NCBI GenBank assembly: GCA_933228895.1 | Contig: OW121853.1 | Span: 9,616,494-9,680,493, forward strand | Direction of reading: 5' to 3' | DNA length: 64,000 nt | Source of the DNA: Platycnemis pennipes | Lineage: Eukaryota > Arthropoda > Insecta > Odonata > Platycnemididae | Shown: in pieces, positions 11,061-23,690 of the stretch | Layout of the letters: the number at the start of each line of letters is the position of its first letter | How positions within the stretch are numbered: position 1 is the first letter of the stretch | Notes under the pieces: model-generated | The model's database searches: none | What the model was told of the DNA's origin: nothing | The model's input: the letters and a program-made list of their open reading frames with translations, nothing else | Position numbers and translations under genes: made by a program

Positions 11061-13640
11061 TCCGTTCGAGAAAAGATCTCTCGTGGACTGGAAAATTTTA
11101 ATCAACTCCGAACTAACTGAAGGAAAAATTCCGCGATACCATACTTAATCTTGAGGAAACCAGAAAACGATGAAGTTTTTGCATGCTGAGAACATCCGGA
11201 ATCAATGGGTATTCCGTAGAATATTCATTTCACTTTTTTTGCGAAAGAACTTAAATGACAATTATTCGAGTGCTAGAAATATAATTTTGAATTTTCCAGA
11301 AATATTTTGATATCCATTAATTACACACCCGATCCAAAAGGAAAATCAAAACTACATAATACTTGTAATTTCAATAAAGAAATTGAAAAATATAAATAGT
11401 TCATTAAGTCACTTGCGAATGTGCAATAAAAAAGTATCAACACCTTTTGGTCAATCCATAATTCAAGAATGAGTTCTATAGATTGTTTATTTTAGACTTT
11501 TATGGAAGGCTGTCACTTTCATATTTGCAGACTAGGTGAAAAGAGTAATTTATTACGAAAATAATAGCTAGTTGTAATTATCTCTCGTTTGTGGTTCTCA
11601 GCTGTTTTCAAATAGATGTCAATTTATATTTACCCATTTACTACACTCTACGGTTTCCTAAGGCGGGCGACATATTTTGTCGGTTTAGGTACATCTAGTT
11701 CTAATCTTAATCTCCTTTTCAGTTTCGTCAATTTTTCTGCTAAAGTAGGAAAAAAAATTTTCAACAAACGGTTGAAGAACCACAATTATATCAATGATGG
11801 AATCATTCCGAGAAACTAAAAGATTGACGATATTGCTCAACAAAACAATAGCTTCGTATATTTCTTTCACTTAGTTGTTGTCAACTACCTAAGATAAGAA
11901 TAGGTGTTAGCATCCACCATCACCACCACCACTAAAGGATTCAGGTATCGATTATGGACATTTATTTTTTTCTTCCAAATAGGGTTTCCTTACTTTTGCA
12001 CTCATTACTGCCGAGCAAAGGGCGCAAAAGCAAGGTAAGTAGTAGGTTGTAGTACTTGGTCATAAATGTCTTTTCACTCGTATTTGTTATCTCAAATTCT
12101 GTGAAAAAGGTTGACTATCTCGCAACGGAAGGCATTCACATTCATGATTACCCAAACACTAATACTCATATATGAAAATATGAGTTTTTTAAACGATTTT
12201 CAAATGATTTGTAGGAAGCGTGATGCCCAAAAAGGAAACGGTTGCTAAATCATTACATTTTATGTTCGTTGGCCAAATGACCGTTTCTTAGATAAATAGA
12301 ACCCTTATATGTAAAATTACATTTTACTTGATAAAATTTGGATTGAAAATTCAGGATATGAAACGTACTTGATTTAAAATGAATAAGATCATTATAAAAT
12401 AATGTCCACTGATTCTATTCAAATTGAATTTCTGGTAGTTATCCTCTCTTCAACAAGAAAAGTATGAGGCATTTATTCTATTTTTCAATCAATTATATTA
12501 TTTTTTCTATCAAAAGGCAAAGACGTAAATTCCACATGCAAAGGATTAATTCGTACATGCACGAAAGTTAAGAAAGGATAGTAAAATTTTTTCAAGTCAT
12601 AATTTAACAAACCATAATTTGAAATGGTTGAAAAAATGATCATCTCTTGCAAGAAAAGTATCATTTTTTAGGCTCTGAAAAGATATACATTATCAAATTG
12701 TTATAAAATGTATGAGTCAGGCGGAAATGTTTCTACATCAATTTTTATGATATGCAACTGCAAATGTAACTGATGTAAAAACAGTCTGTAACTACTTGAT
12801 GGTAATTCTCACATTATATTCATTGCAGAAATAATATTCCCATTCCTCTAATATTCCCATTTCCAATTACATGACATTTTAATATTCTACAGATTTTCCA
12901 TCGAATGTTATTGACGTTTAAATAATGAAATATTTTCACATTCCGGCCTATTTCTAATAAGATCATAATCTAATAATTTTTCAGGGTGGAACTCTTTATT
13001 TGAATCACAATAAAATGCTTGGAAACAGTATTTACTATCAAACACCGTTATATTTAGGGAAAATAGATACAAGCGAATGTGGTTCGTTGCCTATAACGAT
13101 ACAGCCATATTTGAACATCCTTAATAAGCATTGTTGCCTTCTCAGAATACACCTGGAAGATAATCATTAAATTTTAATAACCTGTTACCAATTAGCCACA
13201 TAGTGTACGAGAACGGTGTGAACTTTAGGTGTAGTACGGTTTTATATTGAAAAAAGGAAAAAAACAGATTGAAGCCGCAGAATAAGCATCCTATTACATA
13301 CAGATGTGATCTCGCAAAGCAAAGGATGTAATAATAAATAGGTACTGAACATTACTTTCAAATTTTAATTACTGCATACTATCTAATTTCCATGTAGATG
13401 ATGAAGGCGCCAGTTAAAAAGTGAAAACGTTGCAAACTTATTCCTTAAACCTTAGATAGTATTAACAACATTAATACTAACAACCTTCAAAGGAGATTTT
13501 GAAGCGAGAACTAAAGTCGAAATAATTGTACTTGTTTGCTGTTCATCACCAATATTAAAGACCCGAAAGCGCATTTATAAAAATGAAAGTACTTCAGCGC
13601 GGGAATAATTTTCCGTCGAAGAGTTGCAAGCAGAAGTGAG
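11061..13640. other. AT-rich stretch, nothing recognised
   Basis: Long AT-rich sequence with short frames. A CACCAT/CACCAC run lies near 11915-11935. A TATAAAAA word at 13576-13583 sits just upstream of the next GC island but lacks a well-spaced initiator. Confidence 0.35.
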
Positions 13641-14350
13641 TCGAATGGTATGGACCCCATGGTTTGCCCTTCTCCAGGTCAATTCAGTGTCCGAAGAAGA
13701 ACAATGCAATGGTCGGGAAAAAAGCCCTCATCGTTTCTGAACAGAATCGCCGTCTGTGGTTGGTTATCGCCGCTCGGAATTACGAATGAATTTGCTACGA
13801 AAATATCGCGCACCGAGTGCTCATGTCATGAGTTTCGTGATCGCACGCGATAAGGCTCGGGCCGATTGCAAAGTGTGGGAGATGGGGAGAGAGGTTGCGG
13901 ACGCGTGGGTGGTGGGAAGGAGAAGGTGGGCCGAGGAGGAAAGAGAGAGAAAGGAGTGTTTGATGGAGGAAAAGGGGCAATGGAAATGGGAGAGAGTGAG
14001 CGACGGCGTGGGTGGGGTGGTGGAAATGGACGACAGAGCAAGTCTTCCAGCCGTATCTTTTCCTCCGTCCTCTTTCCGTTCTCCTTCGTCCCTTTCCCAG
14101 CCAGGGAGGGGGCGGATCGAGAGGGTCGGAAAGTAAGGCTCAAAGCGGGAGAAGAAACAGACGCACGTTACAGCAAGCCGCCCATTCCCCACTCGCCCCC
14201 CCTCTAGCGGCAACGGCTGGAGGCTCGGACAGAGCTCGTGCGGCAGATGCCCCGCCCTCTCTTGACGAATCGCCTAACTAACAGAGCAATGATCCCCATG
14301 GCGCGCGGTTCTTGCGGGGAGAGCGAACTCAAAAAATCGCCCGCTAAAAG
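13641..14350. other. GC-rich island 4 with purine-to-pyrimidine switch
   Basis: The plus strand is purine-rich (GGGAGA, GGTGGG, GAAAG) at about 13860-14035 and then pyrimidine-rich at about 14040-14215. This is the same switch direction as the island at 5.5-6.4 kb. Five overlapping 60-130-codon frames on both strands reflect composition only. Confidence 0.5.
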
Positions 14351-14479
14351 CTTGCGAGTGAGGCGAGCAAAGGTATAATGAGAACCAAGTTCTTATTTTA
14401 AAAGTAAGGCGAGTCGAAATAAACAGTTTAGGCAGCGAAGGCAAAATGGTAAAGGCTTATTTATGGAGGAAACAGCATT

Positions 14480-14766
14480 ATTCATACCAGTTCCGCTAAG
14501 AGAAGAATGTTCCCTTTAGCGGATGTGTCTGTGAAGATCCGGGGGCGTCGGCGGGAATCAAACCCGCAAGCGTCGAGAGGGAAGGAAGGATAGGGAAAGA
14601 TGCGAACTTCGGTGAAACGCGAAAGGATAGTTCGCCTACCAAGGACATGGGGAGGGATTATGGGAACTGGATAGTTAAGTTCATGGAAACTACACAACAT
14701 CGTACTAGGATTAGGAGTTAAAAAGAAAATATACATGAAGTAAAGCATGACCACTCTGGTTGGCAA
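14480..14766 (-). repeat. Possible tRNA-derived SINE remnant
   Basis: On the minus strand GCGGGTTTGATTCCCGC (14551-14567) is a perfect T-arm-like stem around a B-box-like GGTTTGATTCC. An A-box-like TTGGTAGGCGAAC lies about 75 bases upstream on the same strand, which is long but possible. No acceptor stem pairs, so a functional tRNA is unlikely. A decayed SINE or tRNA-like fragment is the best reading. Confidence 0.35.
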
Positions 14767-17384
14767 TGGAATCCATGAGATTTCAGTACGCTTTAAAATA
14801 TGTAGAATGATATTTACCTAGAATTACATATAAATAAATGTATAATATGCATATTATTGTATTCACGCATATCTTTTACCAAGGTATATAAGGTATTCAC
14901 ATCTTCATAGGCTAGTAAGTAATTATTTTACCTTAAATAGATTATAGCTCTATTAATTTCCACCTGCACTCTTAAATGTCTCTGGGCAAGCGGTGGGAAT
15001 GGTAAAATGAGACGGATTTATTCTACAAAAGATTTTTGTCTTCGGGGTAAGGAACCATACGATAACTAGTAAGCATATTTCGAAATTTGCGTCACCCAGT
15101 GAGTATGAAAAGTCGCGTGAAACGTAAAAATTGTTCACTCTTCCACTGATACTGTAATTATCACATTGATGTATGAGGAAAAGAGATTCGTCGACCATAT
15201 ACGAAAATTTGATGTGTTATTAAAGCTTATTCATTTATTTGTGCACACAATCATTCAGGTTTAGAAAGGAGGCAGAGTAATGGTCATTTTCTCAAATGGA
15301 GAAGCTCCAGCCTTGAAACTTATTTATCAGTTTTAACCTTAATGGTTCGAAAAATCGACTTTAAATGAAACAGATTTTCAATCAAAGTCAAAAAGATAAT
15401 ACATGCAATGTTGTTTGGTATCCTTGCATACCACATGTACCAAATACATACACAAATATTTACCTAGAATCAAAACGAAAATAATGATCTATATTCGCTG
15501 TCATTCTACGGAAATTGGAGGAAATAGCATTAAATTCTGCATTTTAAAATTGATAATTTCCAGTTTTCCGCTTTTATTAGAAGTGGGATAAGTGTATATG
15601 TGTAAGTTAAGCAGGTGAGTTTTTCATTAATTTAGTTCTTGGACTAATATTAAACAACTTTTTTGAGCGCGAAAAAAGATTTTAATGGACTGAAAAAGGA
15701 TTAATCAGCACCACTGGAAGGGTATTGCGTTTTTTCAGAGTTTTCCTTTCCTGCATTTTTTATGATTTGGTTCTGCTCGTGATATTTAATTTTAATTTTT
15801 CCTCAACAAGAATTAGTAGGTTGATATTTATTCGTACGTTTCTTCGATCGCCTTTAATTCCAATTGTAGGTCTTATTTTACTTTTTTTATTCGATTTCCG
15901 TGTGCAAATTGCATTCGTTGGAGTGTTCAGCACGGAAGAGTGTTAACAAGTTCCACAAAAGTTTTATAGGGAACGTTTGGTTCAATGGTGTAATTCAGTG
16001 ATGAATGAAAAAACTCATACGGACCTGAAAATATTTGTGGAAATTGTGGCATTGAAACTGCATGATGAACTCATAGTGACTGCTCCCTAAGTAATCGCCG
16101 GTCTCTTGATTGCGGAAAAAAGTGTTTGCTAGCTAGTCCAAACATCACAGCTAGCCAAGTAGCACTACCGCTACCATCTGTGACACTAATGCATTTCAAT
16201 CATAATCCTTGCTTTTAGAAACCCTGAAGGGCGATGAATTGGTTTGGGTGGATAATGCAAAAATAACCAAATTTTTAGCAACGCATTTTCAGTACATTTG
16301 TCGATTTTGAACATATTGTAAAGGCACAAGGGCAGCTCTCCATTTTTAAATTTGTTGTTGCGACTGGGAGTGGAATTTGAAAAAGTTTTCAACTGCAGTA
16401 AAATGCAGCGAAGTTATCAAATATTTTCTGACGCCTACCCTTAACGCCGTTCTTTGTTATTCATCTATTAACGTATTTAGATTTGTTTACAGGTATGCCT
16501 GCTACTTCTCCCACATGCGTCCTTTTTCACCAATCATAATATTCTTCCCATTAAATCTCTCTCTTTCAGTAAACCATTGTATTTTGCCCTCCATGCCAAA
16601 GCAGGAGGCGAATCCGCATTATTCTACCTCACACTTACCGGAACTTTTCATTCATTTTCCTCTTATTACTATGTATAACAATGTAGTCTCCCATTAAGGA
16701 CGTTCCGTTATGACTCCTTGCATCCCTGCAAAATACCAATGTTATTCATAAAAATAAATGTCGATTCAGAAGAATACCAATAATGAAATTCATCATCTAT
16801 AGTCTGACAATGCATATACAATGATTGAATGATTATGCCATTATACCGCACGTTTTTGTAGCATTCCAGTTTTTACAAGCTCTTATTACTCATTTTGACT
16901 TTAGGGGCATGGTTGACATGTTGTTGCCATGCTTAATTTTCTACAGTGAGAATACATTCTCATTTCAGCCATAACGTATTCTAATTCGGGTTAAATATTT
17001 TATTATTTAAATTTAAATTATTCCTTTGGCAATGATGACACTGCAACTGTTGATAGCTTTTGCAAGTGTTGGTATGTATAGTCCTAAATGAAACTAGTGA
17101 ATTGGTAAAGAGCAAGTTCTGTCACAAGTAAACTTTTCTATGTTAACAACATACTGTAGCATAACTTTCAACTGTATTGATATTGATGAGACAAGTGAGG
17201 TAAGGTCAACACTTTATTGAAATATTAAATTCTACATAACATTGGACATCTTACATCAGATTTTCGTCAAAACGACATTTCTCTCTTCATTATTGATCTC
17301 CAAATTTTACAGCAACAGCCTTGCTCAGAACAAATATGCTATGTACAAACACGAATAAAGTTGCTGATTTTCAGCGTGTTTGTT
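14767..17384. other. AT-rich stretch, nothing recognised
   Basis: No coding or RNA feature was recognised on either strand. The 106-codon frame at 16377-16697 and the 73-codon frame at 15725-15946 show no motif. Confidence 0.35.
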
Positions 17385-18960
17385 CTTCCAATGTATGATA
17401 GATGAGCAAGAGGAAAGAGAAGTCGAATTTCATTATATGGGAGCATCAACATTAGGATCGGAATTTGACGAAGCAGTAAGGGACCTTCGCATGAATAAGG
17501 ATTCTGGAATTGATGATATTCCTGCAGAACTAATTAAAAATGTAGAAGAGAATACATTAACCCATCTCTACAAAACCATCTATGACATGCACCTACTCCA
17601 CAGGATAAATACCCAGGGACTTCGAGAAAAACATCATAATTCATATTCTTAAAAAGAAGAAAGCGGATATTTGCGAAAATGTTATGACCATAAGCCCGAC
17701 AACACATGCATCGAAGATTTTGACGAGGATAATCTACAGAAGAATAGAACGAAAAGCAGAGAAGTTCCTGTATGGAGATAAATCCTGATTCAGGAAGAGT
17801 AATGGTGCGTAAAAAGTAATATAGGCCCGCAGGCTGCTCATAGAGAAGAGAATGGAGAAAAACAAGCCGACGTTCATTGAATTTCTGGATTTAGAGAATG
17901 ATTTAGAGAACGTGGATTGTAATTCAATGTTTCGAAATCTAATATGAATTGGAGTATCCTACAATGACCGGAGTCATTGTAGGACACAGTTATTCATCCA
18001 CAGTTATTTAAAAATCCAAGTAGCTCTTAGTAGACCTGGGCATAGCTAAGAAGAAATAAGAATAAGGAAAGGAGTGAGACAAGGCTGTGCATTCTCTCCC
18101 GTAATTTTTAATGTTTAAATCTAGAGATCCATCAACGAAATCAAAAAGAAGTCTCCTGAGGTGAATATCTATGGAGAAAACATTAGCATTCTGAGATTCG
18201 CTGTTGAGATAGCATTCATAGCAGAGGCAGAAAGGGATCTGAATAATATTCTTAAAACTATGGAAAAGAAAATGGCAAGATATCAGCTGAAGACCAATGA
18301 GAATAAGTCTAAGATATTGTATTGGCATAGGAGAAGAGGAAAGAACCACCGTTAAACTAGGAATACGAAGGCTGGAAGAGGTGAAAGAGTTCCGTTTCCT
18401 TGGAAGCCGAGTAACCAACGATGGACAAAGCAGAATAGCCCAGGCAAAGAGGGCGTTCTATCAAAATAGGAGTCTACTCACCACTGGAAATACAAGCGTA
18501 GAATTAAGTAAACAATTCATAATAACTTGCATCTGGAGCGTGTTTCTCTATAGCTGTGAGGCATGGACAATGACAGCAGCGGAAAAGAAAAGGGTGGAAG
18601 CATTCGAAATGTGGTGCTATCGAAGAATAATGAAGATAAAATGAATCGACCTAGTGACAAATGAAGAAGTCATAAGAAGAGTGTGGGAAAAGAAAAGTCT
18701 TCTGAATACCCTAAGAAGAAGACGGAACAACTTTATCGGCCACGTCATGAGACACGATGGCCTGATGAAGACAATCGTTGAAGGACAAGTGGATGGGAAG
18801 AATGGCAAAGGAAGGCTTCGAGTGAGATGCATTGAACAATTGATGAAGGATGCGAAAGAGAAGAATTATGAGGAGATTGGCCGATATATGAACTCAGTGG
18901 AGAGCAGCATCAAACCAATCTGAGGACTGATAACCAATGATGATGAATTAATAATGGGGA
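17385..18960 (+). mobile_element. RTE-like non-LTR retrotransposon, truncated and decayed
   Basis: This is the longest copy of the local RTE-like family. Landmarks in order: a fingers block with NKDSGIDDIPAELIKN (about 17495-17545); RKGVRQGCAFSPVIFNV, the QG.xxSP box (about 18065-18115); the catalytic box region ENISILRFAVEIAFIAE (about 18176-18226); then the C-terminal tail with SCEAWTM, FEMWCYRRIMKIK, VTNEEVIRRV and NNFIGHVMRHDGLMKTIVEG (18540-18800). The usual FADD is FAVE here, so both catalytic aspartates are gone. At least four frame changes and many stops interrupt it. The 3' end runs into ATGATGATG-type sequence (about 18938-18948), a short tandem tail seen in the other copies. The 5' end is truncated within the coding region and the endonuclease domain is absent. 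Confidence 0.85.
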
Positions 18961-20233
18961 CGGATAGCTAAGAAGTTCTTTAATCGCTCATAAAATGATA
19001 TATTTAACAAATATTGTGCGTAGGTATAATGTTCATTAACCTCAGCTTTCCCTAAAAATATATTTTGTTAGGGGAACAATATGCATGCAAATACCAGTAT
19101 GTCAAATGTCAACAAATATATTTTCCAGCCTAATTATTTTAGAATCTTGCATGGACTTTTGGAGCACGTAAATCTATAAAATCTTCATTATCAATAAAGC
19201 TAATTAAACCTCCCTGGGAGTATGTTTTTCATCGTTGAATGGCATTTCATTTTATCTTTTACCTCAATACTGATGAGAATATCGGGGCAAGTTTTTTTTC
19301 TTTAAAGTCCACATATAAAATAATGAAGAGAATGAGAGTAAAATATATGAATATTTTTTTTTCTTTCCTCATCAGTTACGCTCAATAGTTAGCCAATCAT
19401 ATTTCTTCGCCCAATTAACTGCAGTAAGGTGAGTTTGAGAAAGCTGTGATAAACTCTTCTCTGGTTCTACACTCACCCGTTGTAGAAGGACTTCATCACT
19501 GCAATTCGCCGGGAAAGCAGTAAGCTACGCAATTTATGAATAGCATATGCAGCAATAAATGCAAGAATTGGTTTTTTCCTTATAATACCACACTGCAACA
19601 CAAACAAACGGCAAAACGGCATGATAAACCATAATTAAATATTATGTAACAAATTTGTTTCCAGCTTGTTGACATCTCCATCCTCAACCACTCCCTGTCA
19701 CTCACCCTCGTGTGGGGATTGTTGGATGCAGTGTGTATGCAGATAAATTGGATTTTAAGTGCCAGAGAACCTATCAAAATTGTGTGGACGCATTCAAATT
19801 CAAAGCGAATGGCACGAATGATTGCAATCGAAAGAAAAAAACTGACAACTCAAAAATCCTGTGCAGTAATGCATGTTTATTGGATACTGAGCTAAATACG
19901 GTTTTTAATATTGCAACAATTATTCAGATTATACTGAGTAACTGAATAATAATTCTGCAAATCCCCACTTTTCCTCAATTTTTAAGAATATCATTATTTA
20001 ACAGAGGCCTTAAACTGAAAGAAAAACTTTAATGCTGTATTTTTTTACACAATTTTCTGTGTGAAGCTGTGTGGTAAATACACGAATAAAGTTTTTATTT
20101 CAGTGCGTCACTTTTTCACAAAGTAGGTATAACCTAGCTCGATACAATTTTTTGATTCATGAAGGTTCATGAAGAAAAATAAGAATAAATTGATGGATAG
20201 GATACATTAAGAAAGCCATGAGGATAAATTCAA
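18961..20233. other. AT-rich stretch; one cysteine-rich open frame
   Basis: A plus-strand frame at about 19730-19945 encodes a six-cysteine segment (C at spacings of roughly 5, 13, 11 and 3 residues) with an NGT glycosylation-type site. It begins without an ATG and a stop lies in frame upstream at 19670, so an exon would need an unobserved splice site. A good acceptor-like TTTGTTTCCAG at 19654-19664 feeds a different frame. I do not call a gene. Confidence 0.2.
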
Positions 20234-20774
20234 GAATGCGAGGGCAAATATTTAGGGCCTACTTATTTATAATTATACGAATTTATTATTTATAATATTT
20301 TTGTACTGATTGTATGGTTTATGTTTGCTAAAATATTTGAAATTACTCATAAAGTGGATGACGCGTTATTCTCCCATAATTTCCTGCTTTTCAGAAAATT
20401 CACCCAAGAACGTGACAAAATAAACCGAAAAAACATATTTAATGTATTTTATCGGTTTATTTTGTAACGTTTTTGGATAAATTTTCTGTTACACTGAATG
20501 TATTGATATGCTACATATATGTATAATGTATTGATGTACACTATGTATTTACTTTTCTAATTACATTTAATGTATGTTTTCGGTTTATTTCGTCACGTTC
20601 TTGGATGACTTTTCTGATAAACAGGAAATTATGGGAGAATAACGCGTCATCCACTTTATGAGTAATTGCAAATATTTTAGTAAACCTAAACCATAAAATC
20701 AGTGCAAAGACATTAAAAATAATAAATACGTACAATTATAAAAAAGTAGGCCCTAAATATTTGCCCTCGCATTC
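20234..20774. mobile_element. Foldback (long-TIR) element, 541 bp
   Basis: GAATGCGAGGGCAAATATTT begins at 20234 and its exact reverse complement ends at 20774. The arms run about 213 bp each (20234-20447 and 20562-20774), and by eye roughly nine bases in ten pair. The 110-bp loop contains a third, partial copy of the arm (TCGGTTTATTTTGTAACG.. at about 20451-20488). There is no coding capacity: open frames inside are mirror images of each other. The arm length exceeds that of ordinary MITEs. No clear target-site duplication is visible, since the flanks read TTCAA and TGAGA. Confidence 0.8.
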
Positions 20775-23690
20775 TGAGACCTGAGTGCAAGAACAAGGTA
20801 ATAAGCTAAAGTGAAGTATCGATAAAAATGAGATAAACATTTTAAATCACTTTACACATTGAATGCGTCACATTTGCCAATATGAGATGAAGGAAGGGAA
20901 CAATATTAATAATAAAATAATAAAAAGCGAACATTTCCACAAATTCTAAATTCAATAGCTTCAGTAGAAGTGGTTAATAATTACATGTTGGATATATCTG
21001 GTTCTTGAACTCAAAATCTGAGTAGTGGGTACAGACAAAAATAACTGGATATAAGTAATTGATTACAATGGTTTTATTCAAAATAGGTATACAAATTATT
21101 TAGTTTAATTTCTATATAAGGTTTAAGAAAAGATTACAGATTCATTTGACCTTTTCCTCCCTGTAGTTCCATCATACATATCCATTTTATGACATTCAGC
21201 CTTACATGAATAGAAACCCATGTTATAAACACATATCTGACGCAAGTAAAAGATTTCACTCGTTGTCAGAACTGGAATTGGCAGATTCTGTTGATAATCG
21301 AAACATATAGCTTCAACGGATTCGTTTTTTTTCTAGTGCTGCTATTGCTTTGAGTTCATTTGTAGAAGTATTGTGCTTTGTTGAGATGTACATTATCTTG
21401 ATATCCAGAGCTCACATTTTGTCTATATCAGTTGCCGTTTGTGCTTCCAGATGTAGGGCATCACATCAATCACACGTATCTGATCCTGGAAATCCTAATG
21501 AATAATGAAATTGAGTATTGAAGATAGAGCTCATAAGTTACAGAAGGTTTTACTAATATCTTATTCTTCATTGCTACGAAAGTTTCCGGTTCATACTTCT
21601 CCAAAACAGATAATGTATTTAGCTGAAATTTAGATCTGCATTCATATATTTATTTTTTGTTGGACTCAGAGAAAAGTGAGAAGAACGCCCGGGAAACGAT
21701 TTTATGTGTTGAATAACCTGTTGTATGTGGCATGCTGTATGCAATACTATGTGGCATTTTGCTTGGTTTTGTGGTGTGCTTACTCCGTCTGTCTGAAGCT
21801 GGAGAAATTTTACTCTTCTTGTGTTGCGCTAGACGCTCAACTCAAGACTTTCCGACGCCATGTAGACTACAGAAACCTCGCTTGCAGACAACAAACTCTG
21901 TGCCTGAAATGCACACTTGAAATATAAAAATTAAAAATGAGCCATGAAAAGTTATAATGATGAAAAGTTTCTAAAAGGTATGTAACGGCATATTTGAAAT
22001 GGTTCTGTTGAAAAACCTAAGGAAATAAAAAATTCCGGATTTCATGACATGCATGCAGAGTGGAAACTAGTATTCACCTTATAGTGAAATGAGGAGGCCC
22101 TGCTTTTAATGCTAGTTTCTGGTTCTAATAAATCACTTTCTATTTCCCCTTCCATTCCTCCTTTTCCAGCAGTGTGCTTAATTTTCCTCCATTTTAAACT
22201 CAGATCAGATCGCCTCCTCGAAAATGAATATAACAGCTAACACTGACTGAAATTATAAAACCTCAACTGAAATCTAGAAAGAATAATATATTACCATACC
22301 TCTGAATATCATGACAGGATATTAAACCTATTAAATATGTATCTTGAACATTTTTGTCTGGTATAGTATTGAATGCTTTTAAAACATCCTCCTTAACTTC
22401 CTCAGAAATCTTTTATGTACTGTTCCTCTTACAAGGGCAATCTAGAGGTACAGCTGTTGCTGAAACACGTTTTCCAGAGGTTGAAACATAGGCCTCGCCA
22501 CGTTAAATTTTCCTTTTTCGTGAATTTCTATCCCATTTATCTTCATTTTTTGTCCTTTTCTTAGGTTTTGCTGGCGAACTCTCAACTGAACTACACGCCT
22601 AAAATTAGTTGTAACAGAGGCTATAAAATTATATGAACGGATGTATTTCATATGACATACTCATATTACAAGAAATATATATTTTTAGAAACTAGTTAAT
22701 ATAAAATGTTGATTGAATATATTTTTTCTTACCTCTGTGTCCATCATTGAGCTACTAGCATCCTTTCTCTTCTTTCAGCCATCTTGCTCACGAACAACTG
22801 ACGACTGAGAGCAAGAAGTGGATGACTTCCCCTATTATCTGGTTCTTTCACTCAGAGAGTACAGCGTAAAGTTTAAATGATATCTGCTGAAATTATTAAC
22901 AACTTACTGTCGAAAATGACAATGTCTGCTGGTTAAGGGCAGAAGGGGCTTCATGTGTATGCGGAAATCTCATTTTTTGCAAAAAGTGGTCATTATCTGG
23001 TTCTTGCACTCAGGTCTTTATTTATCAAGACTGCGTTAACGCAACAAATACTTTCCAGCTGTGCTTTGTGAATATGAAAAATTTTGATCGGAAATAAGTA
23101 AAGCAATAATTTGATCTCCAAACAAAAAAATTCAACTTTAGATATGAGCTGAAATATTGAAATGAAAGGAGAAGTAATGGTACATAAATGAAGGTGTGAC
23201 ACAATAGTATATCAGGATTCCCATGGAAGCATGCCAAGAAGAGAAGCTCGTGTAGAAAATTTGTTGTGAACTTAAATGCAATTCCTTATACTTATATTAA
23301 CCATTATCGATGCACGCTGATAATTTTTCTGGAAGGAACAAAAGTGACAGTGAACGGTAAATATAAAATTTGTTCCAGGAAAAAACCTTGATAACACTTT
23401 AGAGGGATATATGAAAAAGTTACTATCCATTAGTACTAAAAAATAGGCTCAACAAGGTTAAAACGAGGACGCACTGCAGGCAAAATACATCAACATCTTC
23501 TAAATTTCTGGAATTATGATATTGATATGAAGAGGAAAGTTATGTTACATAAGCGCAGAGCTATTGAATATATGTGAAACAAGCATTAGGACAAATCATT
23601 AGACGCAAGTGATCAATTGCTAGAAATATTGATAACCTCTCCACAAAAGGATGGATGGAATACAATGATATGCACCCCACTCAGCGGAAT
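20775..23690. other. AT-rich stretch with recurring CTGAGTGCAAGAAC-type words
   Basis: AGACCTGAGTGCAAGAAC occurs on the plus strand at about 20778-20795 and on the minus strand at about 22998-23015. Variants on the minus strand at about 20998-21022 and 22836-22856 continue into CCAGATA. A hairpin-forming pair, CTGAGAGCAAGAA with TTCTTTCACTCAG, lies at about 22804-22856. These may be termini of one or more small elements. No coding motif was recognised. Confidence 0.3.
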
